Below, piece by piece: positions 1 to 9,163 of a DNA stretch of 47,464 nucleotides; the first letter of the stretch is position 1; each line of letters opens with the position of its first letter. The notes below the pieces were generated by a model that was not told the DNA's origin, ran no database searches, and saw only the letters and a list, made by a program, of their open reading frames with translations. This DNA comes from Variovorax soli NBRC 106424 (GTDB taxonomy: Bacteria > Pseudomonadota > Gammaproteobacteria > Burkholderiales > Burkholderiaceae_C), in assembly GCF_001591385.1 (NCBI RefSeq), contig NZ_BCUU01000036.1, positions 1 through 47,464 on the forward strand, read 5' to 3'. A program made the position numbers and the translations under genes.

Positions 1-99
1 GGCAAGGCCCGCAGCGCCAAGGCGCAGGCCGAGGTGCAGCCCGCCGACCCGACGCCCCAGCCCGCCACCGCCGGCACCGGCGACTGGACCGAATTCTGA
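1..99 (+). CDS. Methyl-accepting chemotaxis protein, C-terminal end only (partial)
   Basis: The window opens inside a reading frame whose last 33 codons end in the peptide GDWTEF before a TGA. The complete chemoreceptor 15 bp downstream ends in the same GDWTEF, so this is the tail of a further tandem chemoreceptor. The visible part is the Ala/Pro/Lys-rich flexible linker that follows the signalling hairpin. The final DWTEF fits the xWxxF pentapeptide that tethers CheR/CheB in other chemoreceptors. The sensor and signalling domains lie outside the window. Confidence 0.8.
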   Translation, partial: GKARSAKAQAEVQPADPTPQPATAGTGDWTEF

Positions 100-113
100 A
101 CAGGCGCACGACC

Positions 114-1850
114 ATGCAATTCCTTCGCAACATGCTGATCGGCAGGCGCCTGGCCCTGGGCTTCGGCCTGGTGCTGGTCCTGTCGCTGGCCTCCACCGCC
201 TTCACGCTGCAGAGCATGCGCAGCAGCGCGCAGACCACCCAGCAGACCGTGCTGGGGCCGCTCGCCAAGGAGCGGCTGGTGTCCGACTGGTACGTGCTCA
301 CCTATTCGGCCATTGCCCGCACCGAGCTGATCGCGCGCAGCACCGACGCGGCGCTGTCCAAGACCTTTGCCGAGGTGATCGCGGCCAGCTCGAAGAAGGG
401 CAGCGAGACCATGGCCAAGGTCGAGCCGCTGCTGGTCACCGACGAGGAACGCGCGATCTTCAAGCACATCGGGGAGCTGCGCGCCAAGTACCAGAGCGCC
501 AAGGAACTGGTGATGAACACCAAGACCGCCGGCGACGCTGCGCTGGCCGAGCGCCAGTTCAACGAGGTGTTCATGCCGGCCGCCAAGACCTACGAGAAGC
601 GCGTGCTGGACCTGCTCTCGCACGAGCGCCAGACCATCGACGCGGCCGTGGTCGCGGCGCGCGAGGCCTCGGCCGAGCGCTTCATGACGCTGATGCTGTT
701 CGCGGCGGTGTCGCTGGTCGCGGGTGTGGCGGCGTCCTTGCTCATTGCGCGCAGCATCGTCCGCCCGCTAGGGCAGGCGGTGGATGTGGCCCGCACCGTG
801 GCCGGCGGCGACCTGGGCAGCCGCATCGTGGTGGATTCGCGCGACGAGACCGGACAGTTGCTGGAAGCGCTGCGCGAGATGAACGACAGCCTGGCCCGCG
901 TGGTGGGCGAGGTGCGCAGCGGCACCGACAACATCGCGACCGCCTCGGGCCAGATCGCCACGGGCAACCAGGATCTGTCCTCGCGCACCGAAGAGCAGGC
1001 CAGCTCGCTGGAAGAAACGGCCGCCTCGATGGAACAGCTGACCAGCACCGTCAAGCAGAACGCGGACAACGCGCGCCAGGCCAACCAGCTGGCGGTGTCG
1101 GCCTCGGAAGTGGCGGTCAAGGGCGGCACAGTGGTCGGCCAGGTGGTGGACACGATGGCCTCGATCAACGAGTCGTCCAGGAAGATCGTGGACATCATCG
1201 GCGTGATCGATGGCATCGCGTTCCAGACCAACATCCTGGCGCTGAATGCGGCGGTGGAAGCCGCCCGTGCCGGCGAACAGGGCCGGGGCTTTGCAGTCGT
1301 GGCCGCCGAAGTGCGCAACCTGGCGCAGCGCTCGGCGGCAGCGGCCAAGGAAATCAAGGGCCTGATCGACGACTCCGTGGGCAAGGTGCAAGCCGGCAGC
1401 GAACTCGTTGGCGAAGCCGGCCAGACCATGCAGGAGATCGTGGGCAGCGTGAAGCGCGTGACCGACATCATGGGCGAGATCACGGCCGCGAGCCAGGAGC
1501 AGACGGCGGGCATCGAGCAGATCAACCAGGCGATCACGCAGATGGACCAGGTGACGCAGCAGAACGCGGCGCTGGTGGAAGAGGCGGCTGCAGCTGCGGC
1601 CTCGCTGCAGGAGCAGGCCGGCGGCCTGGTGCAGGCGGTGAGCGTGTTCCGCATGGGCGGCGCATCGCAGGCGGCGCCTGCGGCCCGCAAGCCGGCCGGC
1701 ACGGCCGTTGCGCGCAAGGCCACTGCACCGGCAGGCAAGGCCAGGGCCTCTGCCAAAGCCAAGCCAAGCGTTCGCGAAACCACTCGCGCAGAGCCCGCCA
1801 TGGCCCCGTCCGGCGCCTCCAGCGCCGCAGGCGACTGGACCGAGTTCTGA
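114..1850 (+). CDS. Methyl-accepting chemotaxis protein with C-terminal xWxxF tether
   Basis: Inner-membrane chemoreceptor of 578 aa that signals to CheA/CheW. It has an N-terminal membrane segment at about residues 12-33, a periplasmic four-helix-bundle-type sensor region to about 188, and a second membrane segment at about 190-211. A HAMP domain follows to about 265, then a long cytoplasmic signalling coiled coil containing the conserved tip sequence [17 protein letters not shown] 50-residue Ala/Lys/Pro linker ends in DWTEF, a likely CheR/CheB docking pentapeptide. It lies 14 bp after another receptor gene and 35 bp before the next. The ligand cannot be read from the sequence. The signalling part is almost identical at DNA level to that of the next gene. 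Confidence 0.95.
   Translation: MQFLRNMLIGRRLALGFGLVLVLSLASTAFTLQSMRSSAQTTQQTVLGPLAKERLVSDWYVLTYSAIARTELIARSTDAALSKTFAEVIAASSKKGSETMAKVEPLLVTDEERAIFKHIGELRAKYQSAKELVMNTKTAGDAALAERQFNEVFMPAAKTYEKRVLDLLSHERQTIDAAVVAAREASAERFMTLMLFAAVSLVAGVAASLLIARSIVRPLGQAVDVARTVAGGDLGSRIVVDSRDETGQLLEALREMNDSLARVVGEVRSGTDNIATASGQIATGNQDLSSRTEEQASSLEETAASMEQLTSTVKQNADNARQANQLAVSASEVAVKGGTVVGQVVDTMASINESSRKIVDIIGVIDGIAFQTNILALNAAVEAARAGEQGRGFAVVAAEVRNLAQRSAAAAKEIKGLIDDSVGKVQAGSELVGEAGQTMQEIVGSVKRVTDIMGEITAASQEQTAGIEQINQAITQMDQVTQQNAALVEEAAAAAASLQEQAGGLVQAVSVFRMGGASQAAPAARKPAGTAVARKATAPAGKARASAKAKPSVRETTRAEPAMAPSGASSAAGDWTEF
890..1652 (+). repeat. Chemoreceptor signalling-module repeat, copy 1
   Basis: This 763-bp stretch encodes the signalling domain of the first complete chemoreceptor. 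It aligns without gaps to 2659-3421 at a constant offset of 1769 bp, with only scattered, mostly silent differences. It points to recent duplication or gene conversion restricted to the cytoplasmic module. Confidence 0.9.
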
Positions 1851-1885
1851 ACAAGCAAAACAAGAAAGACAGAGAAGAGAAGTCA

Positions 1886-3436
1886 ATGAACCTGAAGAAC
1901 CTGAAGATCGGCACCCGCATGGGCCTGGGCTTTGCCGTCGTGCTGCTGCTGATGGCTTTCATCGCGGCATCCGGCCTGCTGCGGCTGGAGAACGTGGGCA
2001 GTGCCACGAATGAGATGGTGAACGGCCCGCAGGTCAAGGAGCGCCTGGTGGCGCAATGGGCCAGCGAGGTCAAGGCCAACATCGTGCGCACCTACGCCAT
2101 GGTCAAGTCCACCGACGCCGCGTACGAGGAGTACTACAAGAAGGGCATCGGCGAAGGCTCGGCCCGCATCTCGCCGATCCAGAAGAAGCTGGAGGGCATG
2201 CTCGACTCGCCCGAGGAGAAGAAGCTCTACGCCCAGATGGGCGCGGTGCGCAAGGAGGTGCTCGACATGGTGGATGCCGTCGGCAAGCTCAAGGCCGACA
2301 AGGAATGGGACGCGGCCGCCCGCATGGCCGACGAGCAGCTGAGCAAGAAGCTGGCGGCCTACGAGGCCAGCCTGATCGCCCTGGGCGAACAGCAGCAGGC
2401 GCAGATCGACGCGGCGGCCAAGGCCATTGCGCACGAGCACCAGACCGGCCGCCGCTCGCTCATCGTGCTGTCCGTCGTCGCGCTGGTGGCGGCGGCGCTG
2501 TGCGCCTGGCGCCTGACGGTGAGCATCGTCCGCCCGCTGGGCGAGGCGGTGAAGGTGGCCGAGACCGTAGCCGGCGGCAACCTGGGTTCGCACATCGAGG
2601 TCGACAGCAAGGACGAGACCGGCCAGCTGATGCTCGCGCTCAAGGAGATGAACCAGAGCCTGGCCCGCGTGGTGGGCGAGGTGCGCAGCGGCACCGACAA
2701 CATCGCGACCGCCTCGGGCCAGATCGCCACGGGCAACCAGGATCTTTCGTCGCGCACCGAAGAGCAGGCCAGCTCGCTGGAGCAGACGGCTGCCTCGATG
2801 GAGCAGCTGACCAGCACCGTCAAGCAGAACGCGGACAACGCGCGCCAGGCCAATCAACTGGCCGTATCGGCATCTGAAGTTGCCGTGAAGGGCGGCACGG
2901 TGGTGGGGCAGGTGGTGGACACCATGGCCTCGATCAACGAGTCGTCCAGGAAGATCGTGGACATCATCGGTGTCATCGACGGCATCGCGTTCCAGACCAA
3001 CATCCTGGCGCTGAACGCGGCGGTGGAAGCCGCCCGTGCCGGCGAGCAGGGCCGGGGCTTTGCAGTCGTGGCAGCGGAAGTGCGCAACCTGGCGCAGCGC
3101 TCGGCCGCAGCCGCCAAGGAAATCAAGGGCCTGATCGACGACTCGGTGGGCAAGGTGCAAGCCGGCAGCGAACTCGTTGGCGAAGCCGGCCAGACCATGC
3201 AGGAGATCGTGGGCAGCGTGAAGCGCGTGACCGACATCATGGGCGAGATCACGGCGGCCAGCCAGGAACAGACGGCGGGCATCGAGCAGATCAACCAGGC
3301 GATCACGCAGATGGACCAGGTGACGCAGCAGAACGCGGCGCTGGTGGAAGAGGCTGCGGCAGCGGCCGCCTCGCTGCAGGAGCAGGCCGGCGGCCTGGTG
3401 CAGGCGGTGAGCGTGTTCCGCCTGCAGGCGGCCTGA
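1886..3436 (+). CDS. Methyl-accepting chemotaxis protein lacking the C-terminal tether
   Basis: Second complete chemoreceptor of the array, 516 aa. It has a membrane segment at about 12-32, a periplasmic helical sensor, a second membrane segment near 190-210, HAMP, and the signalling hairpin. The sensor region differs clearly from that of the upstream receptor, whereas the HAMP-distal signalling part is near-identical. The protein stops at FRLQAA right after the signalling coiled coil and has no linker or xWxxF peptide, so it would depend on tethered neighbours for efficient methylation (family knowledge applied to this protein). An AGAAGAGAAG purine run precedes the ATG. Confidence 0.95.
   Translation: MNLKNLKIGTRMGLGFAVVLLLMAFIAASGLLRLENVGSATNEMVNGPQVKERLVAQWASEVKANIVRTYAMVKSTDAAYEEYYKKGIGEGSARISPIQKKLEGMLDSPEEKKLYAQMGAVRKEVLDMVDAVGKLKADKEWDAAARMADEQLSKKLAAYEASLIALGEQQQAQIDAAAKAIAHEHQTGRRSLIVLSVVALVAAALCAWRLTVSIVRPLGEAVKVAETVAGGNLGSHIEVDSKDETGQLMLALKEMNQSLARVVGEVRSGTDNIATASGQIATGNQDLSSRTEEQASSLEQTAASMEQLTSTVKQNADNARQANQLAVSASEVAVKGGTVVGQVVDTMASINESSRKIVDIIGVIDGIAFQTNILALNAAVEAARAGEQGRGFAVVAAEVRNLAQRSAAAAKEIKGLIDDSVGKVQAGSELVGEAGQTMQEIVGSVKRVTDIMGEITAASQEQTAGIEQINQAITQMDQVTQQNAALVEEAAAAAASLQEQAGGLVQAVSVFRLQAA
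2659..3421 (+). repeat. Chemoreceptor signalling-module repeat, copy 2
   Basis: Partner of the repeat at 890-1652. Similarity stops just after the codons for SVFR, where the first receptor continues into its tethering linker and this one terminates. Confidence 0.9.
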
Positions 3437-3471
3437 AGGCGCGGGCGAGCCGCCAGGCCGGCGCGCAGCCC

Positions 3472-3498
3472 TTCAGCTTTGCGCCGGCCTGCCGATAT
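3472..3498 (+). promoter_or_regulatory. Candidate sigma-28 (FliA) promoter of flgKL
   Basis: TTCAGCTT, 11 bp, then GCCGATAT. The downstream box matches the enterobacterial FliA consensus GCCGATAA at 7 of 8 positions and the upstream box matches TAAAGTTT at 5 of 8, with the canonical spacing. It lies 74 bp before the flgK start, and flgK/flgL are classic class-3 flagellar genes. Assignment is by motif and context only. Confidence 0.55.
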
Positions 3499-3572
3499 CC
3501 CACTTGAAGCGGCTCGTTTCTTTCTCTTGAAGGCGGCTGCCACAAGTCCAACCCCCACTTCCCCGAAGCACC

Positions 3573-5534
3573 ATGTCCGGAAACTTGTTCCTCACAGGCC
3601 TGAGCGGCCTCAACGTGGCACGCGGCGCGCTGTTGACCACGGCCCACAACACGGCCAACGTCTACACGCCGGGCTACAGCCGCCAGGTGGCGCAGATCAG
3701 CACCTCCACGCCCAACGCCACCGGCGCGGGCTTCTTCGGCACCGGCGCGGTCGTGACCACGGTGACCCGCAGCTACGACCGCTACCTGACGGCGCAGCTG
3801 GCGGCCGCCGATTCGTCGGCCGCCGCGCTGTCCACCTATGCCTCGCAGATCAACCGCATCGACTCGCTGCTGGCCGACCGCACCTCGGGCCTGCAGCCGC
3901 TGCTGCAGGGCTTCTTCGACAGCGTGCAAGGCGTGGCCAACATGCCGGCGGACCCGGCGGCGCGCCAGCAGCTCATCAGCTCGGCGCAGGCCCTGGCCAA
4001 CAAGTTCCGCAGCACCGACCAGTACCTGACGGACATGAACGCGTCGGTGAACGACCAGATCACCGCCAGCGCCGGCCAGATCAACACCTATGCCACGCAG
4101 ATCGCCAACCTCAACCAGCAGATCAGCCAGCTGAGCGCCATGGCCGGCGGCCAGCCGCCCAACGACCTGCTGGACCAGCGCGACCAGCTGGTGAGCGAGC
4201 TGAGCAAGATCGTCGACGTGAAGGTGCTGGAAACCGACGGTGGCAAGTACAACGTGTTCATCGGCAACGGCCAGTCGCTGGTGCTGGGCGACCGCGCGGC
4301 CGAAGTGGCGGCGGTGACCTCGGCGGCCGACCCGACCCGCAAGTCCATCGCCATCACCGGCCCGGCCGGCAACCAGGTGGAAGTGGCCGACAGCGTGTTC
4401 ACCGGCGGATCGCTGGGCGGCCTCATGGCCTTCCGTGCCGAGACGCTCACGCCCACGCAGAACGCCATCGGCCGCCTGGCCATGGCCCTGGGCGACACCT
4501 TCAATGCGCAGCACAAGCTGGGCGTGGACCTCCAAGGCCTGCTGGGTCAGGACTTCTTCAGCGTGGCCCAGCCCGGCGTGTTCACCAACACGCACAACGC
4601 GGGCGACCTGCAGCTCGCAGCGAGCATCACCGACACCGGCAGCCTCAGCACCAGCGACTACAAGGTGCAGGTGAAGGACGTGGCCGGCACGCCCACCTAT
4701 GTGGTCACGCGCATGTCGGACAACCAGGTGGTGGCCAATTCCACCGGCTTTCCCATCGACTTCGACGGCGTGCGGCTCGACTCGGCCGGCGGCACCGCCG
4801 CCGCCGGCGACTCCTTCCTGGTGCAGCCCACCCGCACCGGCGCGCGCGACGTGGACGTGCTGGTGCGCGACCCGGCCAAGGTGGCGGCGGCTTCGCCGGT
4901 CGTCACCGGCAGCGCCGCCGGCAACATGGGCACGGGCTCGATCAGCAGCGCCACCATCGGCGCCGGCTATGGCGCCACGCCGCTGGCAGCCAACGTCACG
5001 CTGGCATACGACGCCGCCACGGGCACGCTGTCGGGCTTTCCCGCTGGTTCCGCCGTGACGGTGACGGCGGCCGACGGCACGGTCAACACCTATGCCGCGG
5101 GCACCCCGGTGCCCTACAGCGCGGGCGCAGCCATCAGCTTCGACGGCATCAGCGTCACGCTCAAGGGTGCGCCGGCGCAGGGCGACACCTTCAGCATCTC
5201 GAAGAACACAGCCGGCGTGTCGGACGGCAGCAATGCGCTGCTGCTGGGCGCGCTGCAGCGCCAGACCACCATCGGCGGCGGCACCAGCACCTTCAACGGC
5301 GCCTATGCGCAGCTGGTGAGCGAAGTGGGCAACCGCGCCATGGAAGTGCAGGTGGCCAGCAAGACGCAGGACAGCCTGGCCACGCAGATCCGCGCCAGCC
5401 AGCAATCCGTCTCCGGCGTGAACCAGGACGAGGAGACCGGCAACCTGCTGATGTTCCAGCAGATGTACCAGGCCAACGCCAAGGTCATCCAGACCGCGCA
5501 GGCCATGTTCGACGCCATCCTCGGCATCGGCTGA
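3573..5534 (+). CDS. flgK: Flagellar hook-associated protein 1 (FlgK)
   Basis: HAP1 forms the first junction ring between hook and filament and is exported through the flagellar type III apparatus. The 653-aa protein has the typical N-terminus (LSGLNVARGALLTTAHNTAN followed by VYTPGYSRQ), a long variable Gly/Ala/Thr-rich centre, and the conserved C-terminal helix with EETGNLLMFQQMYQANAKV. Both termini are needed for coiled-coil assembly. It is longer than E. coli FlgK (547 aa), the excess being in the central domains. flgL follows after 41 bp, an order usual in flagellar clusters. The start ATG follows a candidate FliA promoter. Confidence 0.97.
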   Translation: MSGNLFLTGLSGLNVARGALLTTAHNTANVYTPGYSRQVAQISTSTPNATGAGFFGTGAVVTTVTRSYDRYLTAQLAAADSSAAALSTYASQINRIDSLLADRTSGLQPLLQGFFDSVQGVANMPADPAARQQLISSAQALANKFRSTDQYLTDMNASVNDQITASAGQINTYATQIANLNQQISQLSAMAGGQPPNDLLDQRDQLVSELSKIVDVKVLETDGGKYNVFIGNGQSLVLGDRAAEVAAVTSAADPTRKSIAITGPAGNQVEVADSVFTGGSLGGLMAFRAETLTPTQNAIGRLAMALGDTFNAQHKLGVDLQGLLGQDFFSVAQPGVFTNTHNAGDLQLAASITDTGSLSTSDYKVQVKDVAGTPTYVVTRMSDNQVVANSTGFPIDFDGVRLDSAGGTAAAGDSFLVQPTRTGARDVDVLVRDPAKVAAASPVVTGSAAGNMGTGSISSATIGAGYGATPLAANVTLAYDAATGTLSGFPAGSAVTVTAADGTVNTYAAGTPVPYSAGAAISFDGISVTLKGAPAQGDTFSISKNTAGVSDGSNALLLGALQRQTTIGGGTSTFNGAYAQLVSEVGNRAMEVQVASKTQDSLATQIRASQQSVSGVNQDEETGNLLMFQQMYQANAKVIQTAQAMFDAILGIG

Positions 5535-5575
5535 GCCGGCGGCCACGACAAGAACGCATTCAAGGAGTCATGATG

Positions 5576-6787
5576 ATGCGCATCAGCACCCAGACCTTCT
5601 ACGACCAGAGCCAGTCGGCCATGGGCTCGCAGCAGCTGAACCTGTTCCGCCTGCAGCAGAAGATCGCCACCGGCCGCAACATCCTCACGCCCTCGGACGA
5701 CCCGGTGGGCGCGGCGCGCGCGCTCAACGTGAGCCAGGCCCTGTCGGAAGGCGCGCAGTACGCGGCCAGCCGTTCGCAGGCCACGGCCATGCTCTCGCGC
5801 GAGGAAGACGCGCTGCAGAGCGTGGTCTCGGTCCTGCAGAACCTCAAGACGCTCACCGTGCAGGCGGGCAACGGCACGCTCAGCGACGCCGACCGCGCGT
5901 CCCTGGCCACCACCATCCAGAGCAACCTGGACCAGCTGGTGGGCCTGGCCAATGCGGACGACGGCAACGGCCAGTTCATCTTCGCGGGCTTCAAGAGCGC
6001 CACCGCGCCCTTTGCCCAGCAGGCCGGCGGCGGCTACCAGTACCTGGGCGACCAGGGCCAGCGGCTGATGCAGGTGGACGTGGCGCGCCAGATGGCCACC
6101 ACCGACGACGGGCGCAGCGTGTTCCAGTCGGTGCAGGGCGGGGCAGGGTACGTGGCCTCGGGCGCCGCGGCCAACACCGGCACCGGCGTGTTCGGCGCCG
6201 TGAGCGTGACCGACGCCACCGCCGCCGCCTACGGCAAGGACTTCACCATCAGCTTCGCGGGCGGCAACTACAGCGTGCAGACGAAGGACACGCCCCCCAC
6301 CGTGGTGGCCACCGGCCCCTATGCGGCAGGCACGCCCATCAGCTTCGGCGGCCTGTCGATGAGCATCAGCGGCCAGCCGGCCGACGGCGACAGCTTCGAC
6401 GTCTCCACCGCGCGCAATGCCGGCACCGACATCTTCGCGACGCTGGGCGAGCTGGTCACGGCGTTGAAGAAGCCGCTGGAGGGCGGCGGCGCGCAGGCGC
6501 AGTCCCAGCTGCTCAATGCGCTGAGCACCGCCAACGTGAAGATCACCAACGCGCACGACAACGTGCTGACCATCCGGGCCTCGGTGGGTTCGCGCATGAG
6601 CGAGCTCGAGCAGCTGGACAGCGGCGGCGAAGCCCGCACGCTGATCGACAAGAGCTATCTGTCGGAAATCGAGGACCTGGACTACTACGACGCCATCTCC
6701 GAATTCACGCAGCGGCAGACGGCGCTGCAGGCCGCGCAGCAGACCTTCGTGTCCCTGAGCGGACTGGCCCTGTTCAAGTACCTCTGA
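5576..6787 (+). CDS. flgL: Flagellar hook-associated protein 3 (FlgL)
   Basis: HAP3, the second hook-filament junction protein, related to flagellin at both ends. The N-terminus MRISTQTFYDQSQSAM and the motif KIATGRNILTPSDDPVGAAR are diagnostic, and the C-terminal helix ends LQAAQQTFVSLSGLALFKYL. Three consecutive in-frame ATGs occur at 5570, 5573 and 5576. AAGGAG at 5562-5567 best suits the second or third, and the third gives the standard MRIST start (403 aa). The last 14 bp overlap the convergent small gene on the minus strand. Confidence 0.96.
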   Translation: MRISTQTFYDQSQSAMGSQQLNLFRLQQKIATGRNILTPSDDPVGAARALNVSQALSEGAQYAASRSQATAMLSREEDALQSVVSVLQNLKTLTVQAGNGTLSDADRASLATTIQSNLDQLVGLANADDGNGQFIFAGFKSATAPFAQQAGGGYQYLGDQGQRLMQVDVARQMATTDDGRSVFQSVQGGAGYVASGAAANTGTGVFGAVSVTDATAAAYGKDFTISFAGGNYSVQTKDTPPTVVATGPYAAGTPISFGGLSMSISGQPADGDSFDVSTARNAGTDIFATLGELVTALKKPLEGGGAQAQSQLLNALSTANVKITNAHDNVLTIRASVGSRMSELEQLDSGGEARTLIDKSYLSEIEDLDYYDAISEFTQRQTALQAAQQTFVSLSGLALFKYL

Positions 6788-7049
6788 GCGCGCGGCGCGC
6801 TTCGAGAGGGCGGGGCGGCCCTAGCGGGTCCGCCGATGCGCGCTCGCCGGTGCCGGCGGCATCGGTGGTGCTGTCGTGCGCAATGGGATAGGCGCCTTCC
6901 GAGCCTTCGTCGGGCAGGGCGGTGCGATGGCGGTCGGTCTGCACATCGCTGCCGCTGTCGCTGCTGTCGCTCGGGCCGAGCGCGTCCACGTCCTTGCCTT
7001 GGGGCTCGGCGGGCGCACGCTTGCCGCCGAGGATGCTGCTGGTTGCCAT
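6774..7049 (-). CDS. Small acidic hypothetical protein
   Basis: 91-aa protein beginning MATSSILGGKRAPAEPQG and containing a Ser/Asp run DSSDSGSD. It is polar, with no membrane segment or signal peptide, and probably disordered. The ATG at 7049 has AGGAGA eight bases upstream; an ATG two codons earlier is too close to it. I recall similarly styled small proteins in related bacteria but no assigned function. Its 3' end overlaps the 3' end of flgL by 14 bp, so the two transcripts converge. Confidence 0.65.
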   Translation of the reverse strand: MATSSILGGKRAPAEPQGKDVDALGPSDSSDSGSDVQTDRHRTALPDEGSEGAYPIAHDSTTDAAGTGERASADPLGPPRPLEARRALRGT

Positions 7050-7256
7050 GGGCATATCTCCTGGGAAGAATGAAAGAGCAGATGCCACCACTTTGGGGCG
7101 GCGGGAAGGCAACGCATGTGAGACGGTGCCCAGCCCGCTTGTCGGTGGCCGTGGCGGATCGTTGACCTGCACTAGGGGCTGCGTCCGACAGGCATGCGCC
7201 GGCGGCGGTCCTACGCTTGGGTATCCAAGCTGTCCTCCTCCTCGGAGTCTCGTCCC

Positions 7257-7496
7257 ATGCAACGCGGAGAAATCGTCAAGAGCAAGGCGCCCCGGCGCTG
7301 GATGCTGGTGCTTCTCGTGGTGCTGCTGGTCGGCGGGGTGGCCATCGCGCTCTTCTGGAGCGAGCAATCCAATGCCCAGGCCTCGGCTGCGCTGGGCCAG
7401 AGCCTGGTGGCCTGGAGCCCGAGCGCCGAACTGCGCTGCGAAATGGTGCGCGTGTGGCCGCTGCCGGCCGAATGCGTCTTCGTGTTCGGGAAGTAG
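7257..7496 (+). CDS. Small single-pass membrane protein, unknown
   Basis: 79 aa with a basic N-terminus (KSKAPRR) followed by one hydrophobic segment (MLVLLVVLLVGGVAIALFW, about 16-34). The rest is a short periplasmic part with two cysteines (LRCEMVRVWPLPAECVF) that could form a disulfide. CGGAG lies about a dozen bases before the ATG. The Pro-rich small frame follows after 15 bp. No family was recognised. Confidence 0.5.
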   Translation: MQRGEIVKSKAPRRWMLVLLVVLLVGGVAIALFWSEQSNAQASAALGQSLVAWSPSAELRCEMVRVWPLPAECVFVFGK

Positions 7497-7511
7497 GAAG
7501 GGCTCTCCAAG

Positions 7512-7736
7512 ATGCCAAGCGAATCGCGCATCAGCCGGGCCGGTGGCGGCAATGTGCCGGCGCCGCAACCGGTGCCGCCCCTTCCCGGCCCCGACGTGCC
7601 CGGCATCGAACTGCCGCCTGACCCGACCGAGCCGCCGGGCTCGCCCACCGGTCCCGACATCGAGGATCCGCCGGCCCAGCCGCCGGTGCCGGTGCGGGAG
7701 CCCCCGGGCACGCCGCCGCCCGAGCACGCGCGCTGA
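7512..7736 (+). CDS. Proline-rich small protein, unknown
   Basis: 74 aa. From about residue 15 onward it is dominated by Pro, Gly, Glu and Asp (PVPPLPGPDVPGIELPP and similar). A GGAAGGG run precedes the ATG. Low complexity in GC-rich DNA can arise by chance, so coding status is uncertain. Support comes from the ribosome-binding site and the tight placement between two same-strand genes. Confidence 0.4.
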   Translation: MPSESRISRAGGGNVPAPQPVPPLPGPDVPGIELPPDPTEPPGSPTGPDIEDPPAQPPVPVREPPGTPPPEHAR

Positions 7737-7778
7737 CCCATTCCCGGTGTGGCGTGCAGCAACAGTGGTGGTGCCCCC

Positions 7779-8642
7779 ATGCCCGAACAGGTTCTTGTCG
7801 ATTTCGACCACCATCGGCTTGCTGCGCTGCAGGCCGGCGACCGGCGTCACCCGGCGTTGGTCCTGCTCCACGGTTGGCCGCTGACGAGTGCCGTGTGGCA
7901 GCCGGTCATCGAGCCGCTGGCCGCGGATCACCATGTCCTGGCCTTCGATCTTCCGGGCATCGCCCAATCGGCCTCGCCCATCCAGGCGCCGACGCGCAAG
8001 GCGGAGATCGCCCAGCTCGTGCTCGACGCCGCGCAGGCGGCAGGGGCGCGCGACATCACCATTGCGGGCGGGGACGTGGGCGGCATGATCGCCTTCGCCG
8101 CGGCGCGCGACTTTGCAGACCGCATCCGCGGCGCGGTCATCATGAACACGGTGATTCCCGGCCTCGACCCCTGGCGCCAGGTGCTCACCGACGAGCGCGT
8201 TTGGCACTTCGCCTTTCACCTGATCCGGGGCTTGCCCGAGAAGCTGGTGACAGGGCATGAGCGGGTCTACTTCGACTACTTCATCGACACGCTGAGCGCC
8301 CACCCCGAAAAGATCGACGATGCGCTGCGCCGCCAGTTCGTGCTCGGCTACACGGCCACCGGCGCGCTGAAGACCGGCTTCGGCTGGTACCGCGCGATGC
8401 CCGCGGATGCACGGCACAACAGCCGGCACCAGCCGATCGACACGCCCATCCTGTACCTGCGCGGCGACGCGGACCGGCGGCCCATCGCGCCCTATGTCGA
8501 CGGCCTGAAGGCCGTTGGTGCGAGCGATGTGCGCGGCAGCGTGATCAAGGGAAGCGGCGAGCTGCTCTCGATCGAGGCGCCCAAGGCCTTGATCGCCTGC
8601 CTGCGCGAATTCACGGCCTCGCTGCCCGCGATGAATTCATAA
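7779..8642 (+). CDS. Alpha/beta-hydrolase, epoxide hydrolase/dehalogenase-like, catalytic His not evident
   Basis: 287-aa cytoplasmic alpha/beta-hydrolase. HGWPLTSAVW at 31-40 is the oxyanion-hole HGxP motif. GGDVGG at 97-102 puts an Asp (D99) at the nucleophile elbow, as in epoxide hydrolases and haloalkane dehalogenases, where the usual motif is GHDxGG. Tyr/Trp-rich cap-region residues follow. At the C-terminus, where the family has GHxxxxEAP with the catalytic His, this protein reads GSGELLSIEAP (258-268). The His position therefore appears replaced, and activity may be lost or altered. No partner gene is obvious nearby. Confidence 0.85.
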   Translation: MPEQVLVDFDHHRLAALQAGDRRHPALVLLHGWPLTSAVWQPVIEPLAADHHVLAFDLPGIAQSASPIQAPTRKAEIAQLVLDAAQAAGARDITIAGGDVGGMIAFAAARDFADRIRGAVIMNTVIPGLDPWRQVLTDERVWHFAFHLIRGLPEKLVTGHERVYFDYFIDTLSAHPEKIDDALRRQFVLGYTATGALKTGFGWYRAMPADARHNSRHQPIDTPILYLRGDADRRPIAPYVDGLKAVGASDVRGSVIKGSGELLSIEAPKALIACLREFTASLPAMNS

Positions 8643-8911
8643 GTTCGCGCCGCGCGTTGCATGTGGCAACAGTTCGTGCCGTGAACGCATCAGCTTCGCC
8701 GATGTCATCGCAAGTTCGTTGACCTGTCACGGCGAATGCTTAGCCTAGCTGCTGCCTTGTCAGTCGGTCAGTCAGGCAAGGCAACGCTCTGTTCCAAGAA
8801 CCACCAGGAGGCTTTGTCCCCTGTCGCTGCCACGGCGGCACAGGGGCGCATGCGTTGGCGTGCACGCACGCGCCTGCACCTCCGAAATCAAGAAGAAGGA
8901 GTCTTGCTTAC
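8643..8911. other. Intergenic leader region before the lipoprotein-phospholipase pair
   Basis: 269 bp with no convincing gene. It holds a possible promoter (TTGACC at 8719, TAGCCT at 8741, 16-bp spacer). It also holds a hairpin with perfect 7-bp arms CCCCTGT (8818-8824) and ACAGGGG (8840-8846) and a GC-rich inner part, which may be a leader structure in the mRNA. Confidence 0.35.
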
Positions 8912-9118
8912 ATGTCCAAGTCCATTCCATGGCGCGCCTGCATTGCGCTCTCCCTGCTCGCCATGCTGGCGGCCTGTGGCGGCAGCGGCGGCAGCGACGC
9001 CAGCGGCGCCGGCAGCGCCACCGCCAGCAGCGCGCCATCGTCCAGCAAACCCGAAGACAAATCCGCGTCGCCGTTGTCCGCCAAGAGCAGCGACTCCGAA
9101 GTGCGCTTTGCCCCTTGA
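8912..9118 (+). CDS. Small lipoprotein upstream of phospholipase C
   Basis: 68 aa. A lipoprotein signal runs to LLAMLAAC with the lipidated Cys at position 22. A Gly/Ser/Ala-rich low-complexity tail (GGSGGSDASGAG and onward) ends in SEVRFAP. An AGAAGGAG sequence sits upstream of the ATG. It lies 45 bp before the phospholipase gene and is probably co-transcribed. It could be a membrane-anchored accessory or simply a small envelope lipoprotein. Confidence 0.6.
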   Translation: MSKSIPWRACIALSLLAMLAACGGSGGSDASGAGSATASSAPSSSKPEDKSASPLSAKSSDSEVRFAP

Positions 9119-9163
9119 ACGTCCCGTGAACAACAACATCCGAACAACAGGATTCATCACCCC

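Noticed and set aside
3479..5575. Upstream extension of the flgL frame through flgK
   Set aside because: The sequence before the AAGGAG/ATG cluster at 5562-5578 is a low-complexity shadow of flgK. The real FlgL N-terminus starts at MRIST.
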